A stretch of 64,000 nucleotides of DNA from Drosophila persimilis (lineage: Eukaryota; Arthropoda; Insecta; Diptera; Drosophilidae). The notes under the pieces were generated by a model. It saw only the letters and a program-made list of their open reading frames with translations, ran no database searches and was not told the DNA's origin. Position 1 is the first letter of the stretch, and every line of letters begins with the position of its first letter. The position numbers and the translations under genes were made by a program. Shown here piece after piece: positions 1-12,797 of the stretch. The stretch lies in the NCBI RefSeq assembly GCF_003286085.1, contig NW_020825289.1, positions 11,222,001 to 11,286,000 on the forward strand, written 5' to 3'.

Positions 1-69
1 CTTCGTTAATTGGAAAGATATTTGAGAGAACTACGATTTTTTGAGCTATTACTATGATCCATTACTTAC

Positions 70-157
70 CAGATGACTCTACAAGAATTTCGCGCATCTG
101 CCTGCGTGCTTCTTTAGAGACAGCAACCTTGTGTGGCAGAAGGCTTTCATAAAAGAT
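70..157 (-). CDS. Candidate coding exon running off the left edge (partial)
   Basis: Read on the minus strand, this stretch is open for 29 codons and ends at a near-perfect donor (TCATCTG then GTAAGTAAT) whose intron would lie at positions 69 to 1 and beyond the window. The peptide is charged and helix-like; its C-terminal part reads EARRQMREILVESSG. The frame opens just after a TGA at 158-160. The true 5' boundary is unknown: a modest acceptor (TCTCTAAAG) would start the exon at 111, or an in-frame ATG inside the stretch (MREILVESSG) could make it a first coding exon. I recognise no family. The donor and amino-acid composition are seen directly; that it is a real exon of a minus-strand gene lying to the left is inference. 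Confidence 0.25.
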
Positions 158-502
158 TCAAAATGCTTGTTGTTTTGGGCACCGCACGGATGGGTGTGAG
201 GGGGCTTGCGCCTGAATATTATTCATACGCCGCATTGGCCACGGCCAGAATGAGAATGAGAATCCTCTGAATCCTCAGTGCAGCTTTCATTTCGACTCGC
301 ATAACTATGTCAAATTAGTGTCTGTCCGGGCGAGTGGCTCTGTGGCAGCATCGGATGCGCTGCTCCTCCAACTTTCCCAGCGGTGTATTTAGTCATGCCC
401 CAGAGAGGGGAAGGAGGTGGCAGGAGCGATGGTGCGGTGGAGCGAGGGAAACTTTCCCACTTGGCTCCGCTCCTGGGGAAATTGTATTCAAATGCAAACT
501 AA

Positions 503-530
503 ACAGAAACCGAAACAGAAACCGAAACAG
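503..530. repeat. 12-bp tandem repeat (ACAGAAACCGAA type)
   Basis: Two and a half copies of an ACAGAAACCGAA unit in non-coding sequence. The repeat makes a spurious Asn-Arg run in one frame. Confidence 0.7.
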
Positions 531-640
531 AGGAAAAAACTATTTTAATTGAATTAGAAAATGGCAATGGGTCAGAAGCACGTTTGTAATGCATAATTTA
601 TGTCTGTTCACTGAGTTTTGTTTTCTGATTTTCCATTTTG

Positions 641-681
641 CAGCGGCAGTGGCAGTGGCAGTGGCAGCGGCAGCGGCAGCC
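641..681. repeat. Hexamer microsatellite (GGCAGT/GGCAGC)n
   Basis: About seven copies of GGCAGT or GGCAGC in a row. Similar hexamer tracts recur across the window and create long proline/leucine or alanine/valine reading frames that are not genes. Confidence 0.8.
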
Positions 682-2481
682 GTTGCCAATCCGCATCCGA
701 ATGCGGCAAGCGTTTTGCCCGATTTTTTGAGGCCAAAATTTTCATAATCTTTTGGTGAAATAGAAAATTGCCAGAAGGAGCAGCAGCAGAAGGAAAACTC
801 ATCTTGTAAATGCAGTTATGAATATCATTGGAGGAGTCGCTGCGGCGTAATGAATGAAATGTGCGGGGGGATGGGAATGGGGACGTGGAAGCCATCAATA
901 CATGTTTGTGTCTGTGGCTGTGGGTGTGTGTGGTTATCCAAATGGATATGGATGTGGCATCGAGTGGAAAGTGCGTCTGACAGCAACAGCAATGCCTGCT
1001 GCTCCTCCGGCTGTGCCCGATGCCTGCAGCTCCTGCTGCTGCTGGGGAAGAGTCGTCCTTCTGGCAGCTGTCAAGCGCACTTGCATTACATTACTCCTCC
1101 TAAAGCCTGCCTCCTCCCGCCTCCATCGAGGAATCGTACTGATCAACAAATTTCAGTTAGATGAAAGATCGAAATTATAGTAGATCAAATCCGCAGAAGT
1201 GTTGCCACACTTAAGAAAGGAAAGAAACTACCATCAAACCCTTTTTTGGGATAGTGTTTCCTGTAAATGTATGGAGAATGCAGATCCCATCGGTTCTATT
1301 AAATATTTTATAGATTTCTCTTTTGAATTTTTAAATTCCTGTTGGCTAGTGTGATTTGCTATTGAATCGAGTGCTTGTTGTTGGTTGGTCTTCAGACCAG
1401 GACTCTCATTTGATATGCGGGTTCGGTAATGCGCCCACACGTCGATACGATGGCTCTGAAACAATGCCAGGCATTTTTATATATGCCAGGCGATATTTAT
1501 AATACATATACAAGCGTGTTCGTGTACACTATGGTACAGTATAGTATAGCGACATGTTATGTGAGTAACGAGCGAGATGCCGACGACCGTTCAAGTGCAT
1601 CTTAAAGATACTTTTGCTGGTTGGATGGCGGCGGCTGCATTGTGTGCTGCTTGGCTTGGCTTCGGCTCGAGTGGTGTTGCCGCCTGCCTATTGTTGCCAC
1701 CAGCAGCCAGCGCCCACCCCCGCTGCCACTCCACCACTTGTAGGGGTTGATATATGAGCTTTAATGTGCATTAACTCTTGTGCCATATTTCTCGTCAGCC
1801 TTTGCCATGGAATGGGGTTAATTACGCGGTTATGGAGGACATTCTTGGCCGCAAACTATTTATCGGTCGCTTTTGATTAATGCTTCTGTCCGTCTGCAGA
1901 GGAAGCGGAACAATTCGGTATTATGCGGTGAAAAATGTTGAGACTGTAGTGATTTGCATGCCGGGCGATTATTCTGTTTACCAATTGAAAGATTCCAGAA
2001 GCAACGATATAATCACCAACTTCCCCAAGTCTTTTTCGAGTAATTTAAATATTTTTATAATTTTCTAAAAGTCCACCAAAAGTATCCCCAAAAACCAAAC
2101 AAAAAAATACCAATTCATGCTGCCGCTGCTGCTTTTGGCCACAACCTGTAATCATGGCTAAGCAGAAAAAGCCGGCCAGACAATTCTAATTGTCAGCCGC
2201 TCTTTCGCTTTATTTTTTTTTTTGCTGCTAAAGATTTCGTTTCGTTTTTCGGGGTCGCAATTTTTCAGCGTTTTGCTAATGCCACACGAGAGCTGCTTTA
2301 AAGATCAGACAGAACCCTTCATTAGGCACACGAAGAGCAGCCCAACGACGACGACGATCGTTCGACAACTCATGTTTATAAATTGGTCTATAATTTCGTT
2401 TCGTTTCGTTTTATTATTTGTGCAGCTTACAGGGGGTACCCTCGGAGTTTTCTTGTGGCTTTTCTGTGCGGAGGAAAACGA

Positions 2482-2505
2482 CTGGCTGGCTGGCTGGCTG
2501 GCTGG
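2482..2505. repeat. Microsatellite (CTGG)6
   Basis: Six exact copies of CTGG. It sits inside an open frame and gives an artificial LAGWLAG-type peptide. Confidence 0.85.
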
Positions 2506-2749
2506 ATGTTTTTGCAGGCCCAAACTAATTGCCAAAAATCTCTGGAAAAATGGTCTAAAGTATAAATATTTTTACTGCTGTGCGGAGTCTAAAAATAACA
2601 TTCCGTTGAATGCCGGCGATGTTGTTTCAGCAAACAGTTTAGACGCTGGTTGTGGTGGTGGTGGGGGGAGGAGGCGGCCTAAGCCCTCGTCTGAGCCTAC
2701 ATTTGTAATGGGTCTATCTGCAAGATACTTAGATACATTGGCAGGTAGC

Positions 2750-3110
2750 TGGTCTGCGAGAGAGTTGAGTGCCAGAGAGTGAGAGCGAACAAGAGAGTAA
2801 AAGAGGGGAAATGTCACGCACACCACTTCAGACGCTGCTCTGCTCGCACCAATACTTGCGCACCGGATCTGTCTCTCACTCATACTAGTGCAGCAGATCT
2901 GGTTCTCGCTCTCCCGCTGGTCGGCCATCTCTTTCACGATCAGCTTTCGTTGTATCTGTTTTCCCTTTCGCACAGTTTCCGCAGCGATCTGCGCTTTGCC
3001 TGTGTGCGTGCGCCGCTCACTCACACACTCTCAGTGGTCGCTCTCTGGCTGCTCTCTGGGTTGCGCTCTCTCGCGCGCTCTCTTTGTGGCCCGCTCTCAT
3101 TTTGCTGTCA
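2750..3110. promoter_or_regulatory. GAGA-rich regulatory tract, promoter or PRE candidate
   Basis: About ten separate GAGAG/CTCTC sites occur in roughly 350 bp: four on the left side near 2757-2795, and the rest as CTCTC on the right side, most densely at 3020-3100. TGAGTG and GTGAGTGAG (Zeste-type YGAGYG) and a GCCAT core (PHO-type) near 2922 are interspersed. GAGA factor, Zeste and PHO sites together are the known signature of Drosophila Polycomb response elements, and GAGA clusters also mark paused promoters. The motifs are seen; function is inferred. I find no convincing TATA plus initiator pair at the correct spacing on either strand, so no transcription start is assigned. Confidence 0.4.
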
Positions 3111-6100
3111 TTGACACGCTGAGCGGCAGGTTTTCTGTTTCTGTTTGCTGGCAGCAATTATGTATCTTGTATCTGCAACTCGCTTGCTTGCTGTATGCTG
3201 TGTATCTGTTGGGTTGGCCGAACAGCCTCAAATGCCTGACATTTTACGCTACTATCGCCGGCGATTTCTGCTCGGATTTTCGGCCCCGTCGCGCCTGAGT
3301 ACTCACTGAATCCGCGCTCGCCTATAAACAAAACATTTCATACCATAATCCTTTCCCCCCGCCTCTGAGAGTGCCACACAAAAACCCCGTTGCGGCGTGG
3401 TGTGGTTTTCTTGTCCCTGATTGAGACAATATCGTAAAATATCGCCTCATGTGAAATTCGATCGCTAAGCAGATCCCAAGCAGCCCCTCTACAGCCCCCG
3501 TCTTCTCTCTCACTCCTTGCTGTATCGCTGCCGCAAAATTTAGTTGCTTTTGTCGCCGTTTATTGCCGCTTTAAGGCCTGCGCTCCTCTCCTCTCCGCCC
3601 CACTTTGGCCACGCTGTTCTGCTCAACTTGTTTTACCACACAAAATGCTCTCATTTGGCCATAACAGCCACAACCACAGCCCCAGTCGCAGCAACAACAA
3701 TTTCAGATATATTTTCCTTTTTATACTCTGCAAAAGAGGGTATTTATCGGAGAAGGAATCATTTTCGTCCACCCATATATATTTAGCCGTCCCTCAGAGT
3801 ATGATCAGAATATGAATAATTTTTCTCCCAGGTCTCTACCAGAAGATCTGCATATGACTTGTCTTTTTGGATGTAAAGGAAGTATTACAAGAGGGAGCCA
3901 GCAAGGTAGGATCGCTGTATCTTCTAGCTGTCAAATAATGGGATCTGTGAGAGTATCTGAAGTTTCGGCCATCGGAGTTTTCTTTTTACAATGTATTTTT
4001 TTGTTGTTGTCTTGGTCTGGCGTCTTTGGGCTTAAATGAAACTAAATGAGGCAGTAATCAAGTTGTGCTCAAAGAGTCTCCGTCTCCCGCCCCCCTGCCA
4101 GGCACCTATCCTACCTCTCACACTCTCTCTCCTTGTGGTATTTTCGTTTCGCATTTTTTTCCCCATATACTCGTATTTTTTTCTTATTTTTTTAATATGT
4201 TTCTTGTGGTTTACAGCAAATTTCACACTTGGTCTGGCGGTCTGGCGAGTGGGAAGTATCTGACGCTCTGTACTCTAGACAGTCACAAAACATGGCTGAG
4301 GCATGGGCTGATTGATTTTTTAAAATCGAGCAGAAAGGAGAGAGAGAGGGTGGGATTGCCAAAGAATGGGAAGTTGGGTGGGGCCTCGCAGAGCCTTTGT
4401 GTTCGGGATCGGGATTTTCAAAGGAAACCAAACGAATTGACAGGATGGATCCGCCATTCGAGTTGGAGATGGAGTACTTGCCCTGTGTTCCAGTTATTGT
4501 CGAGTCAGCGGACTGATTTATTCATTGGCCTCGACCCACACTAGCTTTCACTATGGATCCCCATCTCTTGACAATTTCATTTCAATATTTTCGTTACACT
4601 TGAAGGCGATCCCGGCTACCGCTTCGCATCCGAAATGGAGTCGGAGGAGGGACCATCCTGGCCACCACTTCACATGCGGCTGCTGCTGCTGCCACGAATT
4701 GTATAATAAATATTATTCATTTGGCTCTGATTTTTCGAACCAATGATGCCACTGCGGCCACTCGAGGCCCACTACAGAGGCACACACTCTTACCCATCCC
4801 CAGTCCCAGCCCCCAGTCCCAGCCATGACTCAATTAAGAGCCGCACGTTTATTGTGCTTGCCCGCGTAGTTTTGTCTGTTTTCTTCTGTTTTCTGTATTT
4901 TTTTATTAACTTTATAGCCTCTGTTTTTGTTCAACTTACTTACTGTTTTTCCCGTCGTCTTGTTTTTGTTGAAACGTCATCGTAAATTGCAATTAATTTT
5001 GAGGCCCGAACCGAGCCGGCGACAGATGATGGCTCATAATTTCTGCCTGTAGGTGTTTCATTAAACGCAGCCTTGAGAGTGGCCTGTCTTCAATTATTTT
5101 CACACCTTGGAGAACAGAGCAACAAAGTTTACGAAAAAAAAAACACGAAAGCGAAACTCCACTTAAAATTATGCCAATCACGAAGCCCAACTTTTGTTTT
5201 TGTCTTCGAGGGGGCGCACTTCACACAGTCGCGGCTCAATATTTTCAAAAAGTGTTTGAATAAATCACGCAAATATTTATATGCCAAATCATGGCCAAAA
5301 TGGAACTCAATCTATTTTTGGATAAATCCCAAACTATTTTTGGAATTAAGCAAAAGTTTATTGGGGATAGGTTGAGAGTCCTTGAATGTATCACTGAAAT
5401 ATCTTTAAATAGGGGCTTTTTTTATTACTTTATGGAAATATATTGAGTGCCTTTTATTCAAATTTCAGTTGGTTTTATCAGAGACTCCCTCTCTCTGAGG
5501 AATAAAGTGGGGCAGGTCGCGGCCTTTAAAAGTCAGCTGTGGTGTCTCCAGAACCCAACACTATCTCCATCCGTGGCCAGCCATTGGAAAGCCATAAAGT
5601 CGCCGCTCTATCCCATTCTAAGAGTTAATTTCTAGCCTTTTACGACCCCACCAAATGTCAATTGATACGGAATTTCATTTGATGTTACAGCTGCTTGAAT
5701 GGGGCACCGCTCGCGTGTTGATACACGCCTACTGTAACCTGTGGCAGTGGTAAGGGAGGCCGCCGAATGCAATTGGCCATTGCCATAAAAAACACTTTGT
5801 GGAAGAGTTGTTGTTGTTGTTGTACCTTTTTTATGCATCGTCGAGCGGAAAGTGTTGCATTTATCTGCTACACAACGCCCGGACCTTAGCGAGGATATCC
5901 AAGGAGTTGTCTCAGCCGCAACGCCTTGAGCACTGAGCGAAAAACTTTGATGAATAACACCCATAGATGAAGGGAGAGGCACCCATCACCCATTGCCCAT
6001 ACGAGATGATTCACCTCCCATTAACATGCGGCTGGCTGCCATTTGCTTCTGTGGGCCCCGTTTTGTAGCAGTTGGATTTGCATATCGCCCATCGAGCATC

Positions 6101-9100
6101 AGACATTTCTGGGCTCTCAGTGTGGCTGGGAGAAATTACAATAACCACAGCATAAAAAAGGATATGCCCCGCCACTTGCTTTTAGACTTTGTCTCCCAGC
6201 CAGAGCCTGGGATTGGGCCTGGCTCTGCCTCTGTTCCTTTGCTTTTATTATCATCGGGCTAAGTCGGCGACTTAAGGGACGACGGGACATAAAAAACACA
6301 CACACACTCGTTGATAGACGGAACAACAGGAAAACTGGTAGTCTAGGCCATTAGACATAAAACTCAAGTTGGGTAAGTGCAGACTCGACTCCCGACTATC
6401 TGTGGCAGGCAGGATAGCGCTAGATAGATAGAGTGGAGGCGGCGAGAGGGAGTGTGTGGCAGGCAAAAGGTGCTACCACTAAAAGTTGACCCAAATTTTA
6501 TCATCAATGTGACAGAAAGTAGCGATTAGATGATGCCTTTTATGCGCCTCGTCTCTCTGTGTTGCGGTTGTCTGTGCCGCCGCCGCCGCCGACAAAGGTG
6601 GATTGAATGGATGCCACTGTGCGGGCTGTTCCTGGTCGGGTTACGGGCAACGGGTGCACTCCTCACTATCCTAGTACTACTGCCGATATGAATGGGTTTT
6701 CCCGGGACCATAAAGCGTTGCTGATATCTTAATTTGCCGCATCTATCGGGGACACTTGAGTGAGTGAATGAGAGAGTGAGACGAGTCTGAGACGCCACTC
6801 GAGTTGTTGCAGCTGCCGATGCCGATGCTGCTGCTGCACTTGTTTGAATTTCCATGGGCCCATATCCGGTTGGCTCTCTGGCGAGGCGCCGCCCGAAGGC
6901 AAATAGAGGCGCATCCTGTGTGCCCCTGTCACAGGCCCTTGAGATTTGAAACGATGCAGAAAATCGCTGCTTTGCCCCGCCGAGCCATTTGATTTGTGTT
7001 TGCTTCCTCGTCCCATCTCCAACTAGCCATGAAATGTCCGAGCCTATCGGAAGCTGATAGCGGCCCGGGATGACTGGATGGTAACTCTAGACGTGGGCTG
7101 CTGCTGCTTCCTTTGAAGTGGTCTTCCCGGATAAAGTGTTTGATAATCCAATTTTCGAATGCAAATCTCAGCTGCCGTTGCCGTTTCCCGGAAAACTGTG
7201 GGGGCCTCGCATGGTCAGGAGAAAAGAAATTGCCGGAGCTGTTTACGTTGGTCCTTACGCCATAAATATTTATGGGACTTTGAAAGGTTTTCTTTGGCGT
7301 AGAAAATAAAATTACCCCCGTCCTGCTCTCTCTTTCTCACTGTTCTGCCACTCAAAAGGCGGCCGCAAAATTGTGTGGTAGCCGCCGTCCCGCGGGCAGC
7401 TCTTTCAATTTATATCAATAATGCCGTTAGCCTTAGCCCCTTGGACTTGTTTAGCCAGAGTTTAGCCAATTTTTAATCTTTAGCAACTTCCCAAGGCTGG
7501 GATTTTCCTCGTAGTACTGGGCTCCATCGTACTATTTGACACGCAACACGCGGCAAAGAGGAGCGACGACATGGCCTGTCGTGCACTTTCCAGTGCTGGT
7601 CTTGGGGCTCCGCACCCACCACCATCTTCCGTCCTACACCCCAAGTTTAGCTCAAAATCAACTGCTAACATGACATAACTTACGAGCGAGCGGGTCATGC
7701 AAATTCCCTCTTCTTTGGGCAAAGTTTTTCCTCTGTTTGGCTCGGCCCGTTATGGTGGGAACTAGGCTGAGACCGGGGCCCAGTAATGGATAGCCGTCCG
7801 GCCAGCAAAAAAGGGCTGCGACGTCAATTTAAGCCAAAAGTTATTGGCACTTTGTCAGGCATGGAGTAATGCACTAAGCCATGGCACCACGCATCGGTTA
7901 TGCGGTTTATACGGAGTCCAAAATTGGGATAAATATATGCTTTATTAATGGGAAATCATAAACCGAAACGTTGAGGATATTCAAGGGCTAATCACAACAG
8001 ACAATAACAATTAAACGTCATAGCCTGTCCAATCAAATAAACCCCATAAATGACTTAATCTAGTCATAACTTTGCTTGCCATTATCCTGGAAAAGCTCTG
8101 CCGCATGCACCCCTGGGGCGGACTTGCTGCTGCTGCACTCCTTGCGTGTGCTCCACATTTGTATGTGTATGTGTACGAGCATTCGGCGGGGCATTGTTAC
8201 GAGCTCTCGTAGCAGTTTGCGGCGGTATCTAGGCCTGGCCAGGCACGATAATTGGATAACTGGATTTTCCCGGGAGGGGCCGGGGTGGTTGGATGGCCCA
8301 GAGGCATGCCAATCGGGGACTAGAATTGAGCCCTTTGGGGCTACCACTGGCTGCGGGTTGGTTTTCTTGGAAAGCACTTGGATGTCAATTGGGGAATTGG
8401 GTGAAAGTTTTCGCGGACTAGCGGCCTAAACCCTTTACTTGGCCTAACATCAGTGCAAAGTGGTGCCAGGCACGTCATCCGTCATCCACTCTGCCCTATC
8501 ATCAAAATGTGGTTTAAGATTTCCAAGTTGTAATCTGCAAAAGTTTGTCAATATTTGCGCTACTCAAACGGGGCGTTGTTGCCACATAATTGTGCTGACA
8601 GAAGACGGGTGGGGGCTGGATGCTATCTAATCTCTGTGCCACTCTTTCTCCTGCTGAAGCCACATCTTGCAGACGCAGAGGCAGAGTCAGAGGCAGATGC
8701 ATATATGCTAATTGCATTAATAAATGAGCAGCTAACCGCGTGGTAGTGTATGTAGCTCTACCCTCCGGCGGCAGCGGCCTGCCACTGTCATTCAATTAAA
8801 AAAGAAAACAACGACACATTAGGAAAAAACAAAAAGGTCTTGTCTCCGGGCCCCCTGCCTCTTGCTGACTGGAAAAGCCAAGGAAAATATTTAGAAAGTA
8901 AAGAAAGAAGCAAGCAGAAAGGCCAGCCAAGGCCCAGGCCCAGGCCCAGGCCCAGCGACAACAATGGTGGAGCAACATATGTACCCGAAGGTAATTGTCA
9001 AGTAGAGCAGCGGCAGCAACAGACAACGATGGCGTGGCACGAAGCTGTCTACTGCTGCACGGCCTGCTGTGGCACCACCGCAGACACACGGCCAGCGACG

Positions 9101-12100
9101 CTACGGAGACGTAGATGGAACGGGCGGAACCGCCTCCCCCTGGCTCTTGGTCCCAGTACGGGCTACTGCGCACACACACATTAACCCATTGCAGATCCCC
9201 CCTCCCCACCAACAAATGACACACAAAAATGGTAACACAAACAAGACGGAAAACACACACACACTTGAATCGATCAAAACGAAGCGGAGATGCTCTTTGA
9301 AGGGCCCAGCCATTCCGTATTGCAGAATGCATGTGGATCCGGCTATACCCTCTCGAAGGCAGGGCACAAACAACAAACAGCAGCTATGTATGTCTGGCTG
9401 GGGCCCAGAATACCTTGCTGGCAACACTTTTTGGTAACATTCTTGTGGTTTTTGGCCTTTCAATAGACCCAAAAATATGCGCGGTCGCGGCGGGTTGTGG
9501 TTTGTGGGCCCGCCTCCAGGGGTTGTCGGGAGGTTAGAGACATATGCGTGACAATTAATACAAGACCCCCCCACGGGGGTGGGGTACGGGAACGGGTTGC
9601 GACGGGTCGCTGACAAAGGTACACAAAACGGAACTGCAGACACACCGCATCGCTTGTGCTTGCTGTTGTCTTTGGAGGAGTCGTTGTCGTGTCTTCTTGG
9701 CGGCATGCAGGAATGGAGTGGAGTGGAGTAGAGTGAGGTGGAGGGGAGGTTGGCAGGAATATCCATGTTCCCTGCATTCAAGTGACAGTCACAGCGCCAG
9801 GACCGACTGGATGTGGGTGGGAGAACAGCCGCAGACCCGCAGAGCCGCAGAGCCCTGGTCCTAGTGCTGTGCTGGGCACCTGCCCCATGAGCTCCAACTC
9901 CAAGTCAAAGCGAAACCAATTTGCGGGCATAAAACAAACTGTACCTGTACCTGTACCCTCACCAGTTCCTGCTGCCCGGCCTCCGTTATTACATGGGACC
10001 TGGACCCTAGGCCTGGTCGCGTGTCGCTTATCAGGCTGCTTTATCAGCCCAGGAACAGCAGCAGCAGGAGAGGCAGAGTCCAGTTGGGCAAAAACTTTGT
10101 TAGCGTCTTAAGTCCCGAGCTATTTTGCTACTTGTTTTCAGTTTTCTGTCCCCTGTCCCCAGACCCTTTCCTGTGTGCCTCTCCGGACCGACCCTTAAGG
10201 TGGCATTATTATTCCTGCTTCTGCTGCTGCTACTGCATATTTTAATTCTGCATTGGTTTGCCGCTTTGCCCCGTTGCCTCGCTTTTCATTATACTCTCGT
10301 ATGCATGTACGATATTGTGAAAATGCATTTCCACTTAGATCTTTGCTGATTGCGGGTCTCTCGCTCTCCCTGTGTGTGTATGTGTGTGGGGCAATTGACA
10401 GAACTGGTGGCATATGAGTTTCAAAAAGCATTTCCAATGTGCCACGGGGTCTTGGTTGGTTGGGGGTGGCAGAAGTCATTACTTCAAAGGATATTCGTGC
10501 AAAGGAAAGGGTTTTCAAAGAAAATACCTTCAGTTTGTACTACAGGATGTACTTTAGGATGTGGAATCTGAAGATTTAAGAACCTTCCACAGCTGACAGA
10601 ACTCCCCCAGGTATCCGGTTCTTAGGGATTCAAAACTTCCTTATTATTCCCAGAACTACGAAGGACAATCCATTACAAATCGCACCCGATGGGGCAGCTA
10701 ATTGCGCGACAAATTTAGAGACGATTTCCACTTCAATTCCAGCGGAAACTCCTCCTGGAGCAGAGCGGATATATCCGCCGACTCCAGAAACTACAACGAA
10801 TTCAAGTGGGAATCGAGTGCGCACTTGCCACAGAGGGGAGGGGCTCTCGATCTTTGGCAAATGCGTGAAATAGATACTTAAACGTCGGGTCCGGACAGCT
10901 GTCAGGATAATGCTCGCATTCCCATTCGAGGGACCTGGGCAGGGGATGGCATGGGGGTGGGGGTTGCATGCAATAACTCAATTTGCTGCGGAGGAGTGCA
11001 CATACGAGGAACAACAGCAAATTGACAGAAATATGAGCACGCCAAATGAAAAAAAGATGGAGTATGGGAGTAGGATTGAATGAAAGGACCAAACATCGAC
11101 TGGCACTGTAAATGGTACTGTGAATGCGCTCCGCGAGATGCATTTTAAGTGGCCCCCGACTCTGTGGCAGAGTCATAAATTTGTCATTGATTGCATGTGA
11201 AATTTGAGGAGCAGCGGATCGGTTCGGTTCGGTCTGGTCTGGTTGGGTCTTTCTGGTGCATCTGCCTCTAGATGGGTACCCGTCTCCCTTGTTGCGTTGT
11301 TTGTGTATCTGGCTGTTTGTGTTTGTTATCCTTAGAGCAGTTTTATTGCTTTATTATGTCGCTGCGGCATCCTCATTGTGTCATGTTGATGCTGAGAGGA
11401 CTCCTCAGCCTGTCCAGCCTGCTGGGGATCTCTCTGTATCTCTGTAACTCCTCCGTCTGCCGAGATGCAATTTATGCGGGCCTACAACCAAAAGCGAACA
11501 CTGCACGGATTTGCCAGTTTCTCACAACTTAAATTACGCCCCGAAAGAATATTGGATTACATTTAGTAAGTTTTTCTGTATCCTTGCATCAATATCTTCC
11601 CACTAGAATGCACTGCTAAAGGGAATATGTATCTGCGGGGAGAGGATATCCAAAGTAGCAAGAGGACGAGGACGTGGACGAGGACGAGGACTCTTTGGTT
11701 TGTTGCTCACTTAACTGGAATAATTGACATGAACGATTCCTTGGCCCAACTCTTTTGTGTGGTTTCATATTTTAGTACTACCAGACCCAAGTGAGAATCC
11801 TCCTGCCGCTGCTGCTTCTTAGAGGGCCCATCCCCTCTCCCTGAGCAACGCGCCCCGCAACCGCACGGTTGAGTGGCTCCGCTCAAGCTGCAACAGTTTA
11901 TATTGCATTATTCTGCTTGAATGGCATTTTCACTCGAAGAGAGAAGAGAGAGGAGCCACATAAAAAAAAACAACCAAAAAGAACGTCGAAAGGAGCGGCC
12001 ACAGAAAAAAGCAAGCCCAAAGCGGAGCAAGAGGGGGAAAAAGCTCGCACTGCCCCAGCGAAAACAAAGTGAATTTCATTATGCCATTCCATTATGGAAT

Positions 12101-12749
12101 TCTCCTTATCCCTGATGCCCGGCCCTTTCTCTGTCGCAGGACACGGTCAATTTGAATTATGAAAATCACGGCGCAAGGAGTCTGAGGAGCCCTGCGTCTG
12201 CAGTGACTTTTGAATGGGTTTTACTTCCATACCATTGAAGCGTTAACGGCTCCAGCTGTTGCCCACGAAAGGACACAGGGACACCCCCATTGTAATCCTT
12301 CGAACAAACTCTGGGTTAACGGATAATTCCCCTGTCTGTGTGTGTGTGTGCTGAGGGTCCTTCCTTTGCATTTTGTGGCTCGTTTAATGGTATCAGGGCC
12401 ATCAGGTGTGCCTTCTTCTGCGGTCGAAATGGAATTCTCACCGTTCTTTTTTTGATCAGAGAATTCTCAGGCTGGAACAGCTGTTGGAATGTCGAAGGAT
12501 ACAGGATTCTGTGGAGAGATTCGGAATTCCACATCCATTTTCATACCCTATTCCATCTAATCGGAATCTCTTGGGAGACCTCTGAGAAGACCCACTCTTT
12601 CTTTTCTTTGTTCCTAGCTTTCCGTGGCACGTATTGTCCGGGCAACGATCTCGTTGGGTTTCCTGCCAGCTTAATGCCCCACATAAACCATTCCCTGCCA
12701 CAAAACTAAAGCAAGACAACAGAATTTGTCAAGGCTTGATCATGATAGT

Positions 12750-12750
<1 letters not shown>
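3111..12750. other. Non-coding stretch with scattered low-copy repeats
   Basis: No gene is supported. Open frames, including a 226-codon minus frame at 9101-9781, lack convincing structure and overlap open frames on the other strand. Contents include a degenerate ATACTCTGCAAAAGAGGGTAT palindrome near 3722-3743, pyrimidine-rich runs, and the repeat at 8931-8955. A strong acceptor-like site (TTTCTTTTCTTTGTTCCTAG) at 12617 has no matching donor downstream. Confidence 0.45.
8931..8955. repeat. Hexamer repeat (GGCCCA)4
   Basis: Four copies of GGCCCA plus one base in non-coding sequence. Confidence 0.8.

Positions 12751-12795
<45 letters not shown>
12751..12795. repeat. Dinucleotide microsatellite (AC)22
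   Basis: An uninterrupted AC run of 45 bp, the longest dinucleotide repeat in the window. It should be length-polymorphic between individuals. Confidence 0.95.

Positions 12796-12797
<2 letters not shown>

Larger units (their letters stand above)
158..2740. other. Non-coding stretch, no gene seen
   Basis: Apart from the repeats at 503-530, 641-681 and the (CTGG)6 tract at 2482-2505, I see no gene, RNA gene or transposon. The reading frames here either lack an ATG or run through simple repeats. The sequence is ordinary AT-balanced fly intergenic or intronic DNA. Confidence 0.5.

Noticed and set aside
2572..3114. Overlapping frames of 111-150 codons on both strands
   Set aside because: They coincide with the CTCTC/GAGAG tract, whose composition suppresses stop codons.
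3270..3320. Minus-strand TATAGG followed by TCAGTGAG as a core promoter
   Set aside because: The spacing between the TATA-like and initiator-like motifs is about 20 bases, too short for a Drosophila TATA/Inr pair.
4925..4985. Minus-strand ATG, 12 codons, then GTAAGTAAG donor
   Set aside because: Too short to distinguish from chance; no acceptor or continuing exon found downstream.
9101..9781. 226-codon minus-strand frame
   Set aside because: Composition is poly-Cys/Val from CA/GT-rich DNA; overlapping frames on both strands are also open, and nothing resembles a domain.
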